Positions 1-7,709 of a stretch of DNA of 64,000 bases are shown here, one piece after another. Within the stretch, counting starts at the first letter, position 1, and the number at the start of each line of letters is the position of its first letter. The DNA is from CAZCVI01 sp964502145 (GTDB lineage: Bacteria > Acidobacteriota > Aminicenantia > UBA2199). The DNA lies in assembly GCA_964502145.1 (NCBI GenBank), contig CAZCVI010000036.1, positions 6,431 through 70,430 on the forward strand. Reading direction: 5' to 3'. The notes under the pieces were generated by a model, which made no database searches, was not told the origin of the DNA, and saw nothing but the letters and a program-made list of their open reading frames with translations. A program made the translations under genes and the position numbers.

Positions 1-351
1 GAACCAATTCGAGTTGAAAAAAACCTCTTCACAGGATAAAGTAGTATGCACTTTTAATTTTTCTTCAATGACCGTCTGAACCGTGGCGGGCAAACGAAAA
101 TTCAAGGGCACAGCAATGGCCCCAATGCGCCACAATGCGGCCAATACGGTAATTAACGGCAAGGAATTCACACTGCTCAACCCCACCCGCATACCCACAG
201 TTAAACCCGACTCGCGCAAGGTTTTTTCCACCGCAGTAATCTTGTTGTCCAAAAATTCATAGGAATAAGTGCCGGTAGATGTTAAAACAGCGGCGTTGGC
301 AGGGGTTTTTTGCGCCCAGTAGTGAATCGGGCAGGGGATAGTGGTGCGCAT
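1..351 (-). CDS. menE: o-succinylbenzoate--CoA ligase (MenE), N-terminal part, cut by window edge
   Basis: The reverse strand is open for 117 codons from an ATG at 351 to the left edge. The visible part begins MRTTIPCPIHYWAQKTPANA and runs through the GLTVGMRVGLSSVNS and AIAVPLNFRLP segments, which is the usual N-terminal start of ANL-superfamily acyl-CoA ligases (the ATP-binding P-loop and later motifs lie outside). In the menaquinone pathway MenE activates o-succinylbenzoate to its CoA ester in the cytoplasm, feeding MenB. It directly follows menC with a gap of about 12 bp, so it is the last visible gene of the men operon. The assignment as MenE rather than another acyl-CoA ligase rests mainly on this context. 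Confidence 0.8.
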   Translation of the reverse strand, partial: MRTTIPCPIHYWAQKTPANAAVLTSTGTYSYEFLDNKITAVEKTLRESGLTVGMRVGLSSVNSLPLITVLAALWRIGAIAVPLNFRLPATVQTVIEEKLKVHTTLSCEEVFFNSNWF

Positions 352-363
352 CGTTTATTCTTC

Positions 364-1431
364 TTATGGAATGGCCGTTAAAAAATCGGTGCGCCAAGCG
401 TCAGAGTCGCTTGATCCGTGGTTTTGCAAGCCATGAATCGCCCCGTGCGCAATCGTCAAGGGATGAACAAACAAATCCTGCGCGAAATATTTCATGGTAT
501 CCAAACCAGACGCACTATCCGCAAAATTGATGGCGGCGGCTATATGCACCAACTGGGCAAACCCTGGGCCAGCTTCAAAACAAGCACTAATCACCGGTTT
601 CAAACCACTCTGCCGCGCTATTTCAATAAATTTGCAGGTACGACGAATCCCACCGAGTCTCGTGGGCTTTAATATCAGTGCCACCACTCCCTGGGGAAAG
701 ATGGGTGACTGCTGAGTCATATGAATCAGACTTTCATCCAATGCGACGGGTAAACCAGTGGCACGATAGAAATCTTGGAATTGGGCGCTATCTTGGCAGG
801 GTTCCTCGATGTACTCGATGGCTGTGCCCTGTATGCCCAAACCAAAAGTGATGGCACTCTTCAAATCCCACAAACGATTGGCATCCAAACGCAATTTTAT
901 GTGCGCGGGCAGCAAGGCAGAGACTTTTTTTATCATGCTTATCTCTGCGGCTAAGGATTGCCGCGCCACTTTTATTTTAATGGTAGTAAACCCCTTGGCC
1001 AACAACTCGGCCACCTGCGCTTCGGGTTTCTGGGGGTCGGGGAAAAATAAACCGTTGACGGTTACCTGTTTTAGCGGACAGGCGGGTTTTTCGATGTTAA
1101 AAAAAGCGGTTTCCATGCCAAATACGACAGAAGGATAAAATGCGCGACAATGGGAGGGGAACTGGGCTAAACTCATCCGCTTGCCCGTTAATTGCCGGGC
1201 CAGTTGGTGCAGTTGCAGCAGTGCCTTGGCCAGTGTTTCCTGGCTGTAGCCGGGTAACGGGGCTGTTTCACCATACCCACGATTGCCCGCCGTATCGGTA
1301 ACCTCGATAATTAAGCCATGGCGGTGCGTCAAGCGCTGAGTCCCCACCACCAAGGGCGTTTTAAAGGGCAATACATACTGGAACAGTTTTACACTGGCAA
1401 TAGTGAAGGCATTGGGTTCTGAATTGGTCAT
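364..1431 (-). CDS. menC: o-succinylbenzoate synthase (MenC), enolase superfamily
   Basis: MenC dehydrates SHCHC to o-succinylbenzoate. The 355-residue protein carries the expected enolase-superfamily residues: the KxK pair in TTIKIKVARQ (about K152/K154), metal ligands in LRLDANRLW (D183), EYIEEP (E209) and VALDESL (D232), and the catalytic lysine in ALILKPTRLGG (about K255). Length is normal. I chose the ATG at 1431 over a start ten codons upstream because AGGAG lies 8 nt before it and the upstream start would run into the menA stop region. menA ends 11 bp upstream and menE follows, so this is an operon gene. Confidence 0.93.
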   Translation of the reverse strand: MTNSEPNAFTIASVKLFQYVLPFKTPLVVGTQRLTHRHGLIIEVTDTAGNRGYGETAPLPGYSQETLAKALLQLHQLARQLTGKRMSLAQFPSHCRAFYPSVVFGMETAFFNIEKPACPLKQVTVNGLFFPDPQKPEAQVAELLAKGFTTIKIKVARQSLAAEISMIKKVSALLPAHIKLRLDANRLWDLKSAITFGLGIQGTAIEYIEEPCQDSAQFQDFYRATGLPVALDESLIHMTQQSPIFPQGVVALILKPTRLGGIRRTCKFIEIARQSGLKPVISACFEAGPGFAQLVHIAAAINFADSASGLDTMKYFAQDLFVHPLTIAHGAIHGLQNHGSSDSDAWRTDFLTAIP

Positions 1432-1442
1432 AGGAATCACTC

Positions 1443-2345
1443 CTAGGCGGAAATAATCCACCCAATAGAAAAAAGGAGGCCGTAAATTAATAAAAGTTTC
1501 CCTGTCTGAGCCAACGCACGGTTAAGGGAAGGACCATCACTCTGGGAAAACACGGTGCGCAACACGCGGGGCGTAAATAACAACATGAGCAAGCCGAGTT
1601 GGGCTCCAGCATGGTGGCGGCTGAACCAAAAAATACCCACGGGCAACAATGCGGCACCAAGCAAACAAAAATAATACTGGGCCATGGTAAATTCCCGGCC
1701 AAACCGAACGGCCAGGGTCCGTTTCCCCGCTTTTCGGTCGCCTTCAATGTCCCTGAGATTGTTCACGGTTAAGATGGCCACAGAAATCAACCCGGGCCCA
1801 CACCCGGCTAAAACAACGACCCAATCAAGGGTCAATGCCTGTACATAATACGCGCCAGCAAGGGCAACAGGCCCAAAAAATAAAAAAACAAACACTTCCC
1901 CCAACCCATGATACCCCAACGGAAACGGCCCGGCTGTATAACACGCACTACTGGCAATAGCGAGCACGCCAATCACAACAATCGGCCACCCACCACGATA
2001 AACAAGGTACACCGAGAACAACAGCGCGAGCCCAAACACGACAAAAATCGCCCGCTTCATCTGTTTTGTAGTCACCCACCCGGCCTGCGTGACACGCAAA
2101 GGCCCAATCCGCCCGGCATCATCGGTTCCTTTCTTAAAATCAGCGTAATCATTGACAAAATTAGCCGCGACTTGCAACAACACGGCACAAACAAAAGCAA
2201 CACCAACAGCTAACCCATGAAACACTGAATCTCCATACGCCATAGCTGCTGCCATCACAACTGGCACTATAGCCGCAGGCAAAGTCTTGGGCCGACTGGC
2301 TACCCACCACGTCCGAACTACTCCAGGTCGCTGCTTATCTGTCAT
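1443..2345 (-). CDS. menA: 1,4-dihydroxy-2-naphthoate polyprenyltransferase (MenA)
   Basis: An integral membrane UbiA-family prenyltransferase that joins the polyprenyl tail to DHNA. The 300-residue protein has many hydrophobic segments and both aspartate-rich motifs: NDYADFKKGTDD (about residues 65-76) and NNLRDIEGDRKAGKRTLA (about 195-212), which bind the Mg-diphosphate. Length and motif spacing are typical for MenA. The start ATG at 2345 is preceded by AAGGAG. It sits between menB and menC in the men operon. The roughly 95-bp menB-menA spacer contains short GC-rich hairpins including a GGACTGCGTCC motif that recurs at about 7390. Confidence 0.94.
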   Translation of the reverse strand: MTDKQRPGVVRTWWVASRPKTLPAAIVPVVMAAAMAYGDSVFHGLAVGVAFVCAVLLQVAANFVNDYADFKKGTDDAGRIGPLRVTQAGWVTTKQMKRAIFVVFGLALLFSVYLVYRGGWPIVVIGVLAIASSACYTAGPFPLGYHGLGEVFVFLFFGPVALAGAYYVQALTLDWVVVLAGCGPGLISVAILTVNNLRDIEGDRKAGKRTLAVRFGREFTMAQYYFCLLGAALLPVGIFWFSRHHAGAQLGLLMLLFTPRVLRTVFSQSDGPSLNRALAQTGKLLLIYGLLFSIGWIISA

Positions 2346-2441
2346 GTTACTCCTTATGCCTTATGCCTCCGGCGGCTCTCCGAGGGCCAAAGGACTGCGT
2401 CCCTTGGAACCCACTATTTTTTTTTCTTAACTTCCTTCTTT
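2346..2441 (-). other. menB-menA spacer with small GC-rich hairpins
   Basis: This 96-bp gap contains GGCTCTCCGAGGGCC (a small stem) and AAGGACTGCGTCCCTT (a short hairpin), followed by a run of Ts on the plus strand. The same GGACTGCGTCCC core recurs at 7389-7399. It could be a processing or partial attenuation site between menB and menA, or a fragment of a dispersed repeat. Function is not determinable from the sequence. Confidence 0.35.
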
Positions 2442-3263
2442 TTACGGGCGGCGTGGGAATTTTGAGAAATCCGGTTTGCGCTTTTCATTAAACGCATTAC
2501 GCCCCTCCTGCCCCTCTGCTGACATGTAAAACAACATGGTGGCATTACCCGCTAACTCCTGCAACCCGGCCTGACCATCACAATCGGCATTCAACGCGGC
2601 TTTCAAACAACGAATCGCCATGGGCGAATTGGCCAATATCTCACGACACCACAACACAGTCTCAGCTTCCAACTGCGCCAACGGCACCACTTTATTCACC
2701 AACCCCATAGCCAACGCTTCCACAGCATTATACTGCCGACACAAAAACCAAATCTCCCGCGCTTTCTTCTGCCCTACTATCCGCGCCATATAACTGGCGC
2801 CATACCCACCATCAAACGACCCGACCTTGGGCCCGGTCTGCCCAAAAATGGCATTCTCAGCACAAATCGTCAAATCCGCCATTAAATGCAACACATGCCC
2901 ACCACCAATCGCATATCCGGCCACCATCGCAATAATGGGCTTGGGACACGTCCGCATCTGCCGCTGAAAATCCAATACATTCAAACGATGAACGCCCTGG
3001 GCATCCTTGTACCCGGATTCACCGCGAATTTTCTGATCGCCCCCAGAACAAAACGCCTTGTCCCCGGCCCCGGTTAAAATCACGACCCCAATCTGCTCAT
3101 CCTCGCGCGCATCGGCTAAAGCCCGCGCCATCTCGTCCACGGTTGCAGGCCGAAACGCATTGCGCACCTGGGGACGATTAATGGTAATCTTGGCTATACC
3201 CGCATACTTATGATACAAAATATCCGCAAATTCACCAACTTGTTCCCACTTTATATCTGTCAT
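2442..3263 (-). CDS. menB: 1,4-dihydroxy-2-naphthoyl-CoA synthase (MenB)
   Basis: A crotonase-fold enzyme that cyclises o-succinylbenzoyl-CoA to DHNA-CoA. The protein (about 273 residues) shows INRPQVRNAFRPATVDEM, the oxyanion-hole segment FCSGGDQKIRGESGY, and GYAIGGGHVLHLMADLTI. These are MenB-specific versions of crotonase motifs. The C-terminal segment EGQEGRNAFNEKRKPDFSKF is also typical of MenB. The ATG at 3263 has GGGAG 8 nt upstream; a GTG three codons earlier is possible but less well placed. It follows menD by 12 bp. Confidence 0.95.
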   Translation of the reverse strand: MTDIKWEQVGEFADILYHKYAGIAKITINRPQVRNAFRPATVDEMARALADAREDEQIGVVILTGAGDKAFCSGGDQKIRGESGYKDAQGVHRLNVLDFQRQMRTCPKPIIAMVAGYAIGGGHVLHLMADLTICAENAIFGQTGPKVGSFDGGYGASYMARIVGQKKAREIWFLCRQYNAVEALAMGLVNKVVPLAQLEAETVLWCREILANSPMAIRCLKAALNADCDGQAGLQELAGNATMLFYMSAEGQEGRNAFNEKRKPDFSKFPRRP

Positions 3264-3275
3264 TCCTAACACTCC

Positions 3276-5090
3276 CTAGTGTAACATGCCATCCACTGTT
3301 TTGGTAATTATTTCTTGTAAGTCCCGATGAAATTCGTGGTTTTTTTGCCGCTCTGTTTTTACCTCGATAATCGTGGAACCCTCTTGCACCAATGCTTTTT
3401 GGTAGACTTCAGCCAATTGGGCCATGGTTTGTGGTGCCACGTGGTTTAAGCCGAACATGGTGGCGGCAGCCGTGAATTGCAAACCATGCGGCGTGCCAAA
3501 ACAAGGTTCAAATAGCGCTTTGACACTGGCAGATTGGGCAATAGGCAGAAAAGAGAAGATCCCCCCGCCATCATTATTGATCACCACGATAATTAAGCGC
3601 TTTTTTAAAGATTTTACCAGTGCCAAAGAGTTCAAATCATGCAGGAAAGCCAGGTCACCAATCAATAAGGTCGTGTCCCGATTACCTGCGGCAGTGAACC
3701 CACAGGCTGTAGCAATAATCCCATCAATACCACTGGCACCACGATTGCCGCCAATAGCCACGGCGTGCCCGGCTGGTAAACCATACATATCCATCTCGCG
3801 CACAGGCATACTATTGGATAAAAACAAGCCGTGCCCGTCTGGCATCCATTTACTAAGCAATCGCGCCACCGCGATTTCATTCACCGTCGTGATCGGTTCC
3901 AAGAATTTATCCACCATGTCCCCCACCCGTGCCGAAGCCTGTTGCAAGAAATGAAGCCAGTTATCGACGGGTTTGGCACACACAGCCTGCATCATGGCAC
4001 AACAAAAGTCCTGCACTGTCGCTTTTACCCGCATGGTCACCCGATGCAGCGGATCATTGCGCAACGCATGCGACAACACCGCGATATAATGCGCTGGATC
4101 CTGTTTTTCAATGAATTGATACAACCGTTTGGAGGTAATCCGTCCACCCAGATGCAACACCGTATCCACGGGAAATCGGGCCGGTAACTTTTCACTCAAT
4201 AATACCTGATCGTAATAATGAATCAGGTACGCGGAGCCGTTCCCACCCATACGCAAACCAGAAACAATATCAGGAAAAATAGGCCAGTTCAATTTTTCGG
4301 CCAACTGTACGACTGCTTCTTGATCAGCGGTGGAACCGAGTTTGCCCACCAGAATAATCCCCCGTTGGCTATGCGTGAGAATCTCCACTACCGGACTGGT
4401 GGAAGAGAATTGGCTATGAGTATCCCCGGTGGTGTATTGGGTATAGGGTTGCGTACTTTTTTGCCAGTGGGCCACCGAGTGGAGGTAGGATTGCGCCGTA
4501 AAATGGGGGGCCGTTACTTCGTCTATTCCTTCCGGGGCCAATGGTTCGCGAAACATGCAGTTCAGATGAACCGGTCCGCCCATGGGATGCTTGGCCAGAA
4601 ACACGGCCTGGTCCACCGTGGTGAGCAGCACTTCCGGTTTGATATGCATATCCGGGGCCGGGAGATCGGTAAACCAGCGCGTATAGTTCCCGTATAGTTT
4701 CACTTGATCGATAGTTTGTAGTGCGCCCGTGTGGCGTAGTTCCGGGGGACGGTCCGCCGTGAGCACAATCAACGGAAGTTTTTTCTTGGAAGTTTCTATG
4801 ATGGCGGGTAAAAAATTGGCAGCGGCTGTGCCGGAACTGCAAATGAGTGCCACGGGTTGTTTGGTGGCGGAAACGCGACCCAGGGCATAGAATCCCAAGC
4901 CCCGTTCATCGAAGTGGATCACGGTTTCAGTTTTACTGTGCTGGGCGGCTGCCACAGTGAGGGGGGCGGAACGGGAACCGGGGGCAATGCAAAAACAGGT
5001 GACGCCACAACGGACCAGTTCTTCAATGATCAGGTTAGCCCAGAGGTAATTTAAATTAGCAGAATCTTCTAATCGGGTATGATTGTTCAT
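3276..5090 (-). CDS. menD: SEPHCHC synthase (MenD), ThDP-dependent
   Basis: MenD condenses isochorismate with 2-oxoglutarate, using thiamine diphosphate, to give SEPHCHC, the first committed step. The 604-residue protein has the N-terminal Pyr domain (IIEELVRCGVTCFCIAPGSR, FHFDERGLGFYALG-type segment) and a C-terminal PP domain with GDLAFLHDLNSL followed by VINNDGGGIFSFLP (about residues 478-515), the ThDP/Mg-binding signature. The length is close to that of other MenD proteins. It lies 9 bp downstream of menF and 12 bp upstream of menB. Confidence 0.95.
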   Translation of the reverse strand: MNNHTRLEDSANLNYLWANLIIEELVRCGVTCFCIAPGSRSAPLTVAAAQHSKTETVIHFDERGLGFYALGRVSATKQPVALICSSGTAAANFLPAIIETSKKKLPLIVLTADRPPELRHTGALQTIDQVKLYGNYTRWFTDLPAPDMHIKPEVLLTTVDQAVFLAKHPMGGPVHLNCMFREPLAPEGIDEVTAPHFTAQSYLHSVAHWQKSTQPYTQYTTGDTHSQFSSTSPVVEILTHSQRGIILVGKLGSTADQEAVVQLAEKLNWPIFPDIVSGLRMGGNGSAYLIHYYDQVLLSEKLPARFPVDTVLHLGGRITSKRLYQFIEKQDPAHYIAVLSHALRNDPLHRVTMRVKATVQDFCCAMMQAVCAKPVDNWLHFLQQASARVGDMVDKFLEPITTVNEIAVARLLSKWMPDGHGLFLSNSMPVREMDMYGLPAGHAVAIGGNRGASGIDGIIATACGFTAAGNRDTTLLIGDLAFLHDLNSLALVKSLKKRLIIVVINNDGGGIFSFLPIAQSASVKALFEPCFGTPHGLQFTAAATMFGLNHVAPQTMAQLAEVYQKALVQEGSTIIEVKTERQKNHEFHRDLQEIITKTVDGMLH

Positions 5091-5099
5091 CGTGGTTAT

Positions 5100-6518
5100 C
5101 TATTGTGGGTTTTGATTGATGATGTCGAGGAAATGGCTGATTTTATATTCCACTTCTTGCCATTCCATTTCGGGCTCGGAACCTGCGACGATGCCAACGC
5201 CGGAGTAGAGGGCGAGGTGGTGATGGTGTGTTCGTCCGCAGCGCAGGCCTACCGCAAAATCGACGTCTTTAAGACCCACGGCGCCAATCACGCCAGCGTA
5301 CCAGCCCCGTTTAAAGGGTTCCGCGATAGTGATGGCGTGTAATGCCTCTTGCAGTGGACAACCCCCCACTGCCGGGGTAGGATGTAATGCAGCCAGCAAT
5401 TGGGCGTCGGTCACGTTATCGTTTAATTCACCGTTAAAATGGGTGATCAGATGTTGACCCTCCTTTAATTTTAACAAGCCTTTTTTTTGTTCCACTTCCA
5501 ACAAATCACATAGCGGTTTTAGTGTACTTTCGATCGTGTGGAGCACAAAATCGTGTTCCCGTTGTTCTTTATCCGAGTTCATCAGTTCTGTGGCCAGTTG
5601 CAGGTCGTCCTGTGCTTCTTTTCCTCTGGAGCGTGTCCCAGCTACCGCTTCACTGAGAATGTGGCGCCCATGGCGTTTGTACAGCCGTTCCGGGGAAGAA
5701 CCGACAAAGGCGCAACAGGAATCAAATTGAAATAAGAACGCATAACGTCCAGCAGACATGTTTTTGAGAAAAGAAAGCAACGCCACCGGGTTGAGCGGGG
5801 TACTAAATGCCAGTTCCACCTTGCGGGCCAGCACTGTTTTCTTAAAACGATTCTGTTTGATGTTCTCGATGGTCTGGTTCAGTGTATTTATCCAGGTATC
5901 GTGGTCCGGGGTGTTGGTACGGGAGAGAGGGGGGCCGGGGGAGTGAAATTCCGGGGTAGTTTCAAAATCCAGGTGTTGCAATTCTGCCAGGATTTCTGGA
6001 ATAGAATCTTTTTCTTTGATCACATTGCAGGCCAGGATCGTGTGGTTCAGTTTATGGTTTACCAGCAGTTCGAAGCGGGGCATAATCAGGTGACAGGCGC
6101 CAAAACTTTGCCAATCGTCATCGACATGTCCAGGCGCAAAAGCGAAACCGCCGTAGTATTTCAAGTTGGGGTAGTCCAGGGACAGGTATTTATGCATACG
6201 TGCGAACACCGACGCGTAGTCCAGGTTTTCCGGTTCAAATATTTCGTCTGCTGCGCCAATAGCCGCGACGTCGCGGTCGTTTTTCTCGCGGCCCGAGAAA
6301 TAGATTTTTATTTTTTGGGGTTGGGCGGCCAGCCATTTTATCGCGTCTATTTTTTCAATCGCAACTTCTACCCGTAGCACTCCTTGGCCAGTCATTTGTT
6401 TGGAAATTCCTTTTAATTTGGCTGCCAGTACTGCCGGGGCGTCTTCTGCCAGATAGACCCAATGGTCGATTTTACCTATATTATCTATACTATTATCTAC
6501 ACTATTATCTATACTCAT
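5100..6518 (-). CDS. menF: isochorismate synthase (MenF)
   Basis: A chorismate-binding enzyme converting chorismate to isochorismate at the head of the Men pathway. The 472-residue protein has the family's C-terminal chorismatase domain: VGSSPERLYKR, ILSEAVAGTRSRG (about residues 275-300), ALHPTPAVGGCPLQEAL and EPFKRGWYAGVIGAVG. MenF rather than anthranilate or PABA synthase is supported by its place directly before menD. The N terminus has four near-identical SIDNS/NIG codon groups, a small in-frame triplet expansion. Start codon ATG at 6518; the ribosome-binding site is weak. Confidence 0.93.
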   Translation of the reverse strand: MSIDNSVDNSIDNIGKIDHWVYLAEDAPAVLAAKLKGISKQMTGQGVLRVEVAIEKIDAIKWLAAQPQKIKIYFSGREKNDRDVAAIGAADEIFEPENLDYASVFARMHKYLSLDYPNLKYYGGFAFAPGHVDDDWQSFGACHLIMPRFELLVNHKLNHTILACNVIKEKDSIPEILAELQHLDFETTPEFHSPGPPLSRTNTPDHDTWINTLNQTIENIKQNRFKKTVLARKVELAFSTPLNPVALLSFLKNMSAGRYAFLFQFDSCCAFVGSSPERLYKRHGRHILSEAVAGTRSRGKEAQDDLQLATELMNSDKEQREHDFVLHTIESTLKPLCDLLEVEQKKGLLKLKEGQHLITHFNGELNDNVTDAQLLAALHPTPAVGGCPLQEALHAITIAEPFKRGWYAGVIGAVGLKDVDFAVGLRCGRTHHHHLALYSGVGIVAGSEPEMEWQEVEYKISHFLDIINQNPQ

Positions 6519-6546
6519 TTTAGTATCTCATCCCGTGTTTTTTGAT

Positions 6547-7302
6547 TTATATTTTTTTTTCTCCCTGATAGAGTGTGGCCACGCCGAAAGTGAGCGGGGC
6601 AAAAGTAACATTGCCAAAACCGGCCTGCTTCATTAAATCGCAGAAAGATAAGCCATAGGGAAACGTTTCAATGGTTTCATTCAAGTATCTATACGCCCGT
6701 TTATCTTTGGATAGTATCGCGCCGATGAGTGGAATAATATTTCGCAAGTAGAAGAGGTGCAGGCAGCGTATGAAGGGGTGTGTAGGCATAGAAAATTCCA
6801 GAATGAGGGTTTGTCCCCCCGGTTTTAGCACGCGGTGAATCTCTTTTAATACCACTACGGGGTCCACCACGTTACGAATACCAAAAGCCATGGTCACGGT
6901 GTGGAACCGTTCACTTTCAAAAGGAATGGCACCGGCATCACCCTGAATAAAAGTGACACGGTGCGCCATTTTTTTTTGCAATGCTTTTTTTCTGGCCATT
7001 TCCAGCATTTTTACCGCCATATCGCAACCGTAAGCGTGGCGAATTTCCTGGCGGCGGGATAAGATAGCAAAAGCCACATCACCCGTGCCCGTGGCCAGGT
7101 CCAATAGTTCTTGGTTCGCGGTGACGGCAATTTTTCGCGCTGTTTTATGGCGCCAAACCATATCTTGGCCCAACGAGAGCAGGTGGTTGAGCAGATCATA
7201 ACGTTTGTAAATGCGGTCAAACATCTGGAAGGAATCCGCTTTTTGTAATTCCAAGGGTATGAGCACTTCAGAATTTGCCATTCGGTTTTGTTGTTCGTTC
7301 AT
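6547..7302 (-). CDS. menG: demethylmenaquinone methyltransferase (MenG/UbiE)
   Basis: A SAM-dependent C-methyltransferase that performs the last step of menaquinone synthesis. The protein has the UbiE signature MFDRIYKRYDLLNHLLSLGQ, SAM motif LDLATGTGDVAFAI, FHTVTMAFGIRNVVDP, and LKPGGQTLILEFSMP; all are diagnostic of UbiE/MenG. Several in-frame starts exist (7371, 7314, 7302). I chose 7302 because AGGA lies just before it and because UbiE proteins usually begin shortly before the MFDRI motif. It is the first gene of the men cluster, 28 bp before menF, so the operon promoter should lie in 7303-7709. Confidence 0.93.
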   Translation of the reverse strand: MNEQQNRMANSEVLIPLELQKADSFQMFDRIYKRYDLLNHLLSLGQDMVWRHKTARKIAVTANQELLDLATGTGDVAFAILSRRQEIRHAYGCDMAVKMLEMARKKALQKKMAHRVTFIQGDAGAIPFESERFHTVTMAFGIRNVVDPVVVLKEIHRVLKPGGQTLILEFSMPTHPFIRCLHLFYLRNIIPLIGAILSKDKRAYRYLNETIETFPYGLSFCDLMKQAGFGNVTFAPLTFGVATLYQGEKKI

Positions 7303-7709
7303 TCTTCCTGTCATCGCAATCATGCATATATTATCATCACCACTAGTTTTTATAGTATCACAAAACCCCAAAAAAAGAAAGAGGGAGGGGGGACTGCGTC
7401 CCCATTTACTAGGTCACCATTGTAGGCGTACGAAATTGGCGACGTTGGGTTGAGTTCTGGGGATAGTAAAAGCGTGTTTGATGTTTGTAAAGCATTTTGC
7501 CTAATGGTTTTTGGGTGATTGGGGGACAAGGAGCGGGAAGGATTGGGATTGTTCAGCGATTCAATATCGTTTCTTTGAATATTTGATTCAATTTTTTGGA
7601 TTGTTTGTCTTGATTTTGGGAAGAACTGCTGCTAGCCATACTTTTTTAATTGGACACAAATATGCTTTAATAGATTTATCACTATAAAAAAAATAAATGG
7701 AGGTTAATT
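7303..7709. other. divergent intergenic region between menG and the VWA gene
   Basis: About 400 bp without a supported gene. It separates the leftward men operon from the rightward VWA gene, so promoters for both should be here. Visible elements are a GGGGACTGCGTCCCC hairpin near 7387-7400, which shares its core with the menB-menA spacer, and an inverted repeat TTGAAT-ATTTG-ATTCAA at 7575-7591 that could be an operator half-site pair. No strong sigma-70 promoter stands out. Confidence 0.4.

Noticed and set aside
3424..4697. Plus-strand frames opposite menD (including 176, 118 and 159 codons)
   Set aside because: They lie wholly inside menD, show no family motifs and lack ribosome-binding sites.
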